Source: Marivivens niveibacter (lineage in GTDB: Bacteria > Pseudomonadota > Alphaproteobacteria > Rhodobacterales > Rhodobacteraceae). From it: a stretch of DNA of 64,000 bases. A program made the translations under genes and the position numbers. Where the stretch lies: the NCBI RefSeq assembly GCF_002150005.2, contig NZ_MSPP01000008.1, positions 1 to 64,000 of the forward strand, in the 5' to 3' direction. Of this stretch, positions 58,057-64,000 are shown in pieces. Positions within the stretch are counted from its first letter, which is position 1. Each line of letters starts with the position of its first letter. The notes under the pieces are model-generated. The model had not been told where the DNA came from and did no database searches. It worked only from the letters and a program-made list of their open reading frames with translations.

Positions 58057-58427
58057 ACCCTAGCGCAAGTGATCTGAAAAAGAATCGCCTAGCGCGGCGC
58101 AGTCGGTATGCAATTTGCAAGCGACTGCGCTGGCAAATTTCGCGTGAGTGGTATCGTTTTGAAAATGTTATACTTCCGACGAGATTTTAGTAGCATATAG
58201 ATGACCACCTTGTCGGCATCATTCATTACCTGAACGTGTAGTTGGGTACGCGGGCGTTATACTCCTCTATGCCGACGACTTGAGGTAAATCCTCAATATT
58301 TTCCGCAATATAGGGGCGAACTCGAAAGCAGTCGTAAACCAGAGATGGTGTTTGCTGAAAACGCAAGTCGCCAGATCCATTCGTGCTGCCGCCGAAATTG
58401 TTTGCGTTAGGAAAAGGTAATTCAGTG
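58057..58427. other. intergenic region of about 370 nt without a convincing gene
   Basis: The stretch is less G-C-rich than its neighbours and contains stops in all plus-strand frames. A minus-strand open frame (58226-58480, 84 codons) overlaps the start of the next gene, has no ribosome site and resembles no family I know, so I do not call it. The 3' half (58330-58427) should contain the promoter of the secreted-protein gene; no clear -35/-10 pair stands out. Confidence 0.5.
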
Positions 58428-58865
58428 ATGTCCCGTGTTGCGTTTTTTGGAAAGATCGCTGTTGTGCTGCTAATGTTCATTGGTGGTTTGGCTCAGGCTG
58501 CACCGAATGTGCGTGTGATCAGGAATGATCCAGGTGGAAATGTGAATGAATACCTGATGAACGTAAGTATGGCGGTGCTGACGGGGGAAACCATTCGCAT
58601 TGATGGCTGGTGCGCATCAGCTTGTACGTTGTATCTGGGATCGACAAACACTTGCGTGACGCGCAGCGCAAATTTTGGCTTCCACGCGCCGCGCGGCGGG
58701 TCAGCTGCGGATAATCGACACGCAGCGCAAGTGATCAGCACACGCCTGCCAGCCCCGTTGGGGCAGTGGTATTTACAGAACGCCGCCTTTTTGCCTGCGG
58801 ACCAGCATGTCACTCTGTCGGGGCGTCAGTTGGTGCAAATGGGAGCCGCGCGTTATTGTCGCTAA
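58428..58865 (+). CDS. small secreted protein with ClpP-fold-like CASAC motif
   Basis: Periplasmic protein of 145 aa. The signal peptide MSRVAFFGKIAVVLLMFIGG ends near AQA (residue 24). NDPGGNVNEYL near 34, IDGWCASACTLYLGS near 59-72 and NFGFHAPRGG near 83-92 follow the order of ClpP/crotonase-fold secreted proteins (GG loop, S of CASAC at residue 64 as nucleophile candidate, then G-x-HxPRG). It is much shorter than ClpP, so activity is uncertain. The start at 58428 was chosen by the signal peptide; an earlier in-frame ATG is possible. Confidence 0.65.
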   Translation: MSRVAFFGKIAVVLLMFIGGLAQAAPNVRVIRNDPGGNVNEYLMNVSMAVLTGETIRIDGWCASACTLYLGSTNTCVTRSANFGFHAPRGGSAADNRHAAQVISTRLPAPLGQWYLQNAAFLPADQHVTLSGRQLVQMGAARYCR

Positions 58866-59020
58866 TCGGGGCAGTTTCGACCCATTTTGTTTGAAATCTG
58901 CAACGCAAAGGAAGGATTGTCTTACCTTGCGTTGCTATAAGTCATTTGCAAAGGTAAACTACACTTACATTTTTTAAAGGCCGGACCGTCGGGGCATTTT
59001 GTCGGTTCAGGAGTTTGACG

Positions 59021-59686
59021 TTGAATATTTTTCGTAACGCAATGGTGTTGACCGGTTTGGCGTCAGTAGCCTTTGCGTGTTTCGCTGTAAGATCCGAGTT
59101 TAATTCGGTCATGGCAGCACCTGATGAGACGCAAATGTATCTGTCTGCGCTGCAAGAGCAGCCAGTCTTTGCATCCTCTTTGTCGAACAGCAGCCACACA
59201 TTTCAAATGCGTAACTGCGATGACTATCTGGCATCCGTTGTCGGGCCACTGTTTGGGCGGACTGCATTAGAAAACGTGGCGACGTCATGCGAACAGCGAG
59301 CATCCGAAATCTTAGCCGTATCGCCGAACGCTGCTGTGGCGCATCTAGTTCGCGCTGATGCGCTGGCCATCATTGGGCAACCAGATGAGGCCTTTGCGGC
59401 TTATGAACGATCCTACCAATTGGCGCCGTCCGAAGGGTGGCTCGCCACACGGCGACTGCGGCTTGCTTTTCGTTTGGGCGCAGCGGCATTGGGCGATGCG
59501 GCCGCGAATGATGCCAAGCTGATGGTCGAAAGTCATATTTATCGCCCTTATCTGGTCGATCTATATCAATCCAATCCTGCACATCGCGAATGGTTGGCGT
59601 CTGCGTTAGAGGGGGCTGATCCTGGCGCGTTGCGTACGTTCCTAAGGTTGGTTCGCCAAGCGGCTCAGCGGGGGACTGGCTTGTGA
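59021..59686 (+). CDS. TPR-like envelope protein at the start of the exopolysaccharide cluster
   Basis: Protein of about 221 aa that I cannot place in a named family. MNIFRNAMVLTGLASVAFACFAV is an uncleaved signal anchor or signal peptide; residues about 90-160 look like two TPR helices pairs (ILAVSPNAAVAHLVRADALA, GQPDEAFAAYERSYQLAPSE). The start is TTG at 59021, 7 nt after AGGAG; an ATG at 59042 lies inside the hydrophobic stretch. Its stop overlaps the next start (GTGA), so it belongs to the polysaccharide operon. Confidence 0.65.
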   Translation: MNIFRNAMVLTGLASVAFACFAVRSEFNSVMAAPDETQMYLSALQEQPVFASSLSNSSHTFQMRNCDDYLASVVGPLFGRTALENVATSCEQRASEILAVSPNAAVAHLVRADALAIIGQPDEAFAAYERSYQLAPSEGWLATRRLRLAFRLGAAALGDAAANDAKLMVESHIYRPYLVDLYQSNPAHREWLASALEGADPGALRTFLRLVRQAAQRGTGL

Positions 59687-61122
59687 TCGATTTTTCCCAT
59701 GTAAAGCCAGCGGCCGTTGACCCTTCGCGGACGCAAAAGCCCCAGCAGCGTCAGTCGTTGTTCGAATTTGAAGTTATCGAAATTTACGAACGCAAGCTTC
59801 GGGAATCGCCTAAAGCAGCGTCGCGCTTGAACGACGTCATGGCAAAGGTCATTGCGGTTTTGCTGTTTTTGATGCCGATCCCATTTGGTGCAAATAGGCC
59901 ATTGGCGTGGTTGGCGGCGATCTTTTTGATTGGTGCGTTGACCGCAATTTATTTCGCTATGGTCGCACGTTTGGATCCCAATCGCCCGACGCAATTCAGA
60001 AATTATCGCTGGGTCGTGTTGCCGGGGCTGGCTGCGATCATTTGGTCTGTCATTCAAATCATTCCCATAGGCGGCGCAACGCTGTCTGAAACTGCATCTG
60101 CAACGGCGCTGGCGATACCGCGCATGGTGTCCTATGGGATATTATTTGTCCTGATTTCAGAGGTTTGTACAAACCGCGTTCGCACGGAAAAGCTCGTGAC
60201 TTGGGTGTTCTACGGCATCGTCGCCCATGCCGTCTGGGCGCTGCTATCGCTCAGCGTTTTCGGCGATACCCTGCTATTTCAGGCCAAAACAACCTACGAA
60301 GGGTTCGCAACGGGTACATTCATCAACCGCAACTCGTTTGCCACCTATATGGGGATGGGCGTGGTCATTGGTGCTGCGATGGTTTTGTTTGAGATGCGGT
60401 CGCCAGCGCGTCGTTCCCCGAACCGCAAATCGCGAGTCAAAGGTTTCACAACAGATGCGGCCTATATGACCATTTTGGTTTTTGTCGTATTTGCCGCGCT
60501 GCTAGCATCTGGGTCTAGATTGGGCCTGGCATCTACGATCGCAGGCGCCTGGACCACTATTGTGGTGATTTTGCTAAAAACGGGGATATCTCGTATCCGA
60601 GTGATCGTGGGATCGGCTGCTGCCGCTGTTGCTGGGGGGGCTGTTCTGGCTGTCATGTTCGGGCAATCTTTGTTGCAGCGATTGGTGTTTCTGTTCGTCG
60701 ATTCCGAAACGCGGATTGAATTGTATAGACAGTCGTTAGCTATGATTGCTGATCGTTGGGCAACGGGCTTTGGTTTGGATAGCTATGAAATAGCGTTTCA
60801 TGGGTTTCACTTACCCACGCTATCCACGTCACTCATTTGGGATAAGCCTCACAATACCTACCTGACACTGTGGTCTGAACTCGGTGTGATTGCTGGTTCG
60901 CTGCCCATGCTGGCCGTGCTGATTGCATTCGTAATGGTCGCACGATCGGTTTTCATTCGCGAACGCAGCTATTTTCCTGCAGCGGCCGCGACAGGTGTGA
61001 TTGTCTTGGGCGCGATGCATTCGCTGGGTGATTTCAGCCTAGAGATTGCTGCCAACACATACGTATTCGTGGCAATTGTTGCGTTGGGGCTGGCCCGTCG
61101 CAGCCGTGCGAGGGAGTACTAA
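59683..61122 (+). CDS. O-antigen ligase/Wzy-like polysaccharide polymerase
   Basis: Integral membrane protein of 479 aa with about ten to twelve hydrophobic segments of the Wzy_C/O-antigen ligase family. The hallmark periplasmic loop block is WDKPHNTYLTLWSELGVIAG near residue 386, with GSRLGLASTIAG near 273. It should join polysaccharide repeat units (polymerase) or transfer them to an acceptor. The start is GTG at 59683 overlapping the upstream stop, with GGGGGA before it; the first about 45 residues are cytoplasmic. Confidence 0.82.
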   Translation: MIDFSHVKPAAVDPSRTQKPQQRQSLFEFEVIEIYERKLRESPKAASRLNDVMAKVIAVLLFLMPIPFGANRPLAWLAAIFLIGALTAIYFAMVARLDPNRPTQFRNYRWVVLPGLAAIIWSVIQIIPIGGATLSETASATALAIPRMVSYGILFVLISEVCTNRVRTEKLVTWVFYGIVAHAVWALLSLSVFGDTLLFQAKTTYEGFATGTFINRNSFATYMGMGVVIGAAMVLFEMRSPARRSPNRKSRVKGFTTDAAYMTILVFVVFAALLASGSRLGLASTIAGAWTTIVVILLKTGISRIRVIVGSAAAAVAGGAVLAVMFGQSLLQRLVFLFVDSETRIELYRQSLAMIADRWATGFGLDSYEIAFHGFHLPTLSTSLIWDKPHNTYLTLWSELGVIAGSLPMLAVLIAFVMVARSVFIRERSYFPAAAATGVIVLGAMHSLGDFSLEIAANTYVFVAIVALGLARRSRAREY

Positions 61123-61123
61123 G

Positions 61124-61933
61124 ATGCTTTTTGGCCGTCCCCAAATGCAAAGCACAGTCGCGCATCGCATTCTGCGTTTGAAACAACAGCCCGCCGCGAT
61201 TTACGCGATTGGTGATATCCACGGGTGCTTGGATCTATACAACGAACTGGAACAACAGATCGTCGCGGATGGCGCGTCGATCAATGGTCCAAAGCTGATC
61301 GTCTGCTTAGGCGATGCTGTGGACCGTGGGCCGAATACCGCCGGAATGCTCGATCGTTTGATCGGCCCACCGCCTGAAAACTTTGATCGGGTTGTGCTGC
61401 GCGGCAACCACGAAGACATGATGGTCAAATTCATCGAAACGCCAGAGCGTCACCTGAATTGGATCGATTTTGGCGGTGAAGAAACACTTGCCTCTTACGG
61501 CGTGCGACCGACCACAGAAAAAGGGTTTCGCGCAGAAACCCGGATTCTCAAACGGAAACTGGATGTTGGCATTCCAGATGCCCACCGCGTGTTTTTGAAT
61601 GGTTTGCCGATTGCACTGGAAATAGGCAACCTGCGCTTTGCGCACGCAGGCTATGGTTTGGGTGCGGACGCGGCACAGCAATCCCCTGAATTATTGCTGT
61701 GGGGCCCGCCCGAGCAATGCGATGGCTATTCAGGCGACGAAGTGTTGGTTCATGGCCACGTGATAGTTGATGATGTTTTGATGACCGATAATCGTGTAAA
61801 CGTTGATATCGGGGCCTATCAGTCGGGGCGATTAGCGGCTGTGCGTTTTATTCCGGGGTCGAACGACCGAAAGTTATTAGTATCGACAAAACCAGGTGTG
61901 AAAACACCTGTGGTGAATTTGAAGGACGATTAA
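61124..61933 (+). CDS. PPP-family metallophosphatase (serine/threonine phosphatase type)
   Basis: Protein of 269 aa with the metallophosphoesterase motifs IGDIHGCLDLY near 33, CLGDAVDRGPNTAGML near 67, LRGNHEDMMVKF near 100, FAHAGYGLG near 195 and VHGHVIVDD near 230. These are PrpA/PrpB-like bacterial PPP phosphatases, related to diadenosine tetraphosphatases. The start at 61124 has AGGGAGTAC, one base after the previous stop. Its place just before a tyrosine kinase gene suggests it could act on phosphorylated polysaccharide-export proteins. Confidence 0.83.
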   Translation: MLFGRPQMQSTVAHRILRLKQQPAAIYAIGDIHGCLDLYNELEQQIVADGASINGPKLIVCLGDAVDRGPNTAGMLDRLIGPPPENFDRVVLRGNHEDMMVKFIETPERHLNWIDFGGEETLASYGVRPTTEKGFRAETRILKRKLDVGIPDAHRVFLNGLPIALEIGNLRFAHAGYGLGADAAQQSPELLLWGPPEQCDGYSGDEVLVHGHVIVDDVLMTDNRVNVDIGAYQSGRLAAVRFIPGSNDRKLLVSTKPGVKTPVVNLKDD

Positions 61934-61936
61934 TTA

Positions 61937-64000
61937 ATGCAAGAAAATCAGGATTTCATTGACCTGAGAGACGTTGTAGCGGTGCTGCGTCGACAAGCCC
62001 GTTTGATTGGCATCACTGTTTTGATCGTTTTGGCTGTTGCGTTTGTTTATCTGACGCAAGCGACGCCTTTGTATACGGCAACGGCGCTGGTGAAAATCGA
62101 CCCTCAGGAAACCAACCTGTTGGATCCGACGCAGGTTGGAAATAGCAATTCGTCCATCGAAAGCACCCGCCTCGAAACCGAGGTCGAAATCCTGAAATCG
62201 TCGAATTTGGCCATTCAGACGATTACAGCGCTGGACCTGCAAAGCACCCAAGAGTTTGGACCTTCGGTATCGCTGCTGGATCAGTTCAAGGTCGCATTAG
62301 GTTTTGAACTCCCTGCTGCGCCGAGTGGCACCCAACTTCTTAGCTCGAGCCTTAAACGTTTTGGCGATGCATTGACGGTGCGCCGCCGCGGATTGACGTA
62401 TATCGTTGCGGTTCAGGCCACCACAGCCGATCCGGATTTGTCTGCGCAGATCGCAAATACCCATGCGGCGACCTATATTCAGGATCAAATCGCCAGTCGT
62501 TCCAGCACGTCGATTGCATCGCGCGACGTCTTGCAAGGACAGCTACAATCTGCGCGTTCGCGTTTGGAGCAAAGCAATTCGGCCCTGAGCGATTATATTG
62601 AAACCAACGTCATTCGACTGGCCGAAGAAACCGGTAACCCCGAATTGGCGGCGATTGGTCGCCAGTTGCAAAATACAAACGAACAGATTGCCGATTTTGA
62701 ACAAACCATCGCCTTGGCTCAAAATGCGTTTGATGCGGGCGATTGGGAAACACTGGCGTCACAGGTTGGCGACTCTGCGCTAACCGCGTTGGAACGTCAG
62801 CGTCAACAATTGCAAAACCGCCTACAATCCGCCGAAGCGGGAACATCAGAAGCTTTTGATCTGGCTGCGGGACTGGCTGAACTGGAAACCCAAATTGCCG
62901 CTCGGGGTGAGGCTGCGTTTGCAAGCCTAGAGACGCAGATGTTGGAGTTCCAAGACAGCCGCATCGCGTTACAGGACGAAGCGCAGCGCGCCGCGCTGGA
63001 AAGCGAGTTGTCGCCTGCAACGTTGGCCGACATCTATAGCTTGCAACAAGAAGCAGGCATCGCACAGCGCCAGTACGACCAGTTGTTGGGCCGTATTCGT
63101 GATCTGGAAACTCAGGCCGTTTTGCAGGTTGCAAACAGCCGTGTCGTATCCGACGCGCTTGTACCTACCGCCCCATCTTATCCGAACAAGAAACTCGTCA
63201 TGGCATTGGCGCTGGTTCTAGGCGCGGGTCTGGGTGTTGGTTTGGCGTTCCTAAAAGAATTCTATTTTGGCGGCATCACTTCGGCGAGCCAGCTAAAGAA
63301 CATCGTTCCTGTTCCGATGGGTGGTATCATTCCAAAGGTGAACACCACTGATGTGACCGAAGTGCTATCGGATCGCGTAGTCTCTGACCCAATGTCACCC
63401 TTTGCAGAATCGTTCCGCAAATTAAGAGCGAGCATTGACGAAGAGATTGGTCAGACAGAGAGCGGCCGCGTCATCATGGTGACCTCTGCAATCCCAGCAG
63501 AAGGTAAATCAACAACCGCGCTTGCCCTGGCGCGTACCTATGCATCGGCTGGCAAACTCACATTGCTTATCGACGCAGACCTGCGCAACCCAAGCATTCA
63601 CGGATATCTGGGCGCCGAGCCTGAAACTGGTCTGCTAGAATATCTGATGGATCGGACATCGCACCCACGCAAGGATGCGAAATCCAACGATTTGCTGGAT
63701 GGTGAAAAAGAGGTCGAACAATTCTATGTGGTCGATCCTTTGACGAATGCTGGCGTGATCTTGGGGCGGAAAAAGTCCAATGTACCGACAGATGCACCGC
63801 TACAGTCTGATGTGTTCTCTGGGCTTTTGAACGGTGCACGTCAAAGCTTTGACGTGATTATCGTAGATACAGCACCATTGGTTCCGGTTGTGGATACGCG
63901 ATATGTGACACCCCACGTTGATGCGGCCGTAATGTGCGTGCGATTCGGCGAAGCGACTCAATCCGAGGTGCGCAGCGCCTATGAACAACTGGCCAATGCA
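61937..64000 (+). CDS. Wzc-type polysaccharide co-polymerase and BY-kinase, 3' end cut by window
   Basis: The reading frame stays open from ATG 61937 to the last base (688 codons visible). An N-terminal Wzz domain begins with a membrane helix (LIGITVLIVLAVAFVYLT, about 23-40); a long coiled-coil region (about 190-400) and a second membrane helix (LVMALALVLGAGLGVGLAFL, near 418) follow. The kinase domain has Walker A SAIPAEGKSTTALALA near 517, Walker A' LLIDADLRNPS near 543 and Walker B FDVIIVDTAPLVPVVD near 640. The C-terminal tyrosine cluster lies outside the window. It controls chain length and export of the exopolysaccharide. Confidence 0.92.
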   Translation, partial: MQENQDFIDLRDVVAVLRRQARLIGITVLIVLAVAFVYLTQATPLYTATALVKIDPQETNLLDPTQVGNSNSSIESTRLETEVEILKSSNLAIQTITALDLQSTQEFGPSVSLLDQFKVALGFELPAAPSGTQLLSSSLKRFGDALTVRRRGLTYIVAVQATTADPDLSAQIANTHAATYIQDQIASRSSTSIASRDVLQGQLQSARSRLEQSNSALSDYIETNVIRLAEETGNPELAAIGRQLQNTNEQIADFEQTIALAQNAFDAGDWETLASQVGDSALTALERQRQQLQNRLQSAEAGTSEAFDLAAGLAELETQIAARGEAAFASLETQMLEFQDSRIALQDEAQRAALESELSPATLADIYSLQQEAGIAQRQYDQLLGRIRDLETQAVLQVANSRVVSDALVPTAPSYPNKKLVMALALVLGAGLGVGLAFLKEFYFGGITSASQLKNIVPVPMGGIIPKVNTTDVTEVLSDRVVSDPMSPFAESFRKLRASIDEEIGQTESGRVIMVTSAIPAEGKSTTALALARTYASAGKLTLLIDADLRNPSIHGYLGAEPETGLLEYLMDRTSHPRKDAKSNDLLDGEKEVEQFYVVDPLTNAGVILGRKKSNVPTDAPLQSDVFSGLLNGARQSFDVIIVDTAPLVPVVDTRYVTPHVDAAVMCVRFGEATQSEVRSAYEQLANA

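Noticed and set aside
58226-58480. 84-codon minus-strand frame in the region before the secreted-protein gene
   Set aside because: No ribosome site, no similarity I recognise, and it overlaps the opposite gene's signal peptide. An eroded gene cannot be excluded.

Overview
The window comes from an alphaproteobacterium of the Rhodobacteraceae (marine Roseobacter/Loktanella-like). This is inferred from gene content and order: a ChvE/GguAB-type arabinose operon, a TakP-like TRAP transporter, hmuSTUV with a tandem exbD system, HemP, ALDH16 beside DeoC, class Ib nrdHIEF, GbcAB, a MYG1 protein and an NDUFS4-like complex I subunit. No phage, IS element or CRISPR array is visible. It reads as ordinary chromosome with several catabolic and cofactor-economy islands.

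Layout. (1) 1-72: 3' part of an initiator tRNA. (2) 125-11068: a complete oxidative (Weimberg-type) L-arabinose operon on the minus strand (chvE, gguA, gguB, arabonate dehydratase, arabinose dehydrogenase, KDA dehydratase, ketoglutarate-semialdehyde dehydrogenase, lactonase), with a divergent GbpR-like LysR regulator. (3) 11100-15097: a TRAP transporter for a probable 2-oxo/organic acid, and a divergent TauE-type exporter. (4) 15129-29862: a two-sided beta-(gluco)mannoside utilisation locus. On the minus strand are a LacI repressor, a TIM-barrel isomerase/epimerase and a Gfo/Idh/MocA oxidoreductase. On the plus strand are an ABC importer, a GH2 beta-mannosidase, a second isomerase plus oxidoreductase pair, and a GH3 beta-glucosidase. 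A 34-bp near-palindrome sits in the divergent promoter. (5) 29929-39169: haem uptake (hmuSTUV minus; secreted protein-exbB-exbD-exbD-tonB-hmuR-hmuQ plus) with a TTGACT-N5-AGTCAA iron-box-like operator before hmuR.

(6) 39209-43522: SorC/DeoR regulator, deoC and a two-domain ALDH16, behind a duplicated 10-bp palindrome. (7) 43620-51228: phnA-like gene, the tiny hemP, class Ib ribonucleotide reductase (nrdHIEF, minus) and a Rieske/ferredoxin-reductase demethylase pair (gbcAB-like, plus). nrdH and gbcA face away from each other and each has its own cobalamin riboswitch, so two B12-free enzyme systems are switched from one divergent control region. (8) 51225-58865: housekeeping and small genes (YdcF-like, zinc ribbon, UspA behind an FNR-like box, small membrane protein, 41-aa lipoprotein, uvrB, NDUFS4-like, PreA-like without ferredoxin domain, MYG1, secreted ClpP-fold candidate). 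(9) 59021-64000: start of an exopolysaccharide cluster (TPR-like protein, O-antigen ligase/polymerase, PPP-family phosphatase, Wzc-type BY-kinase cut by the window end).

The most notable finding is the divergent double-cobalamin-riboswitch region between nrdH and gbcA, with DnaA-box-like 9-mers between the aptamers. Next come the coupled hydrolytic/oxidative glycoside locus and the haem locus with a dual ExbD and a translationally coupled secreted Cys protein. All functional names rest on reading motifs and lengths. No database search was run.
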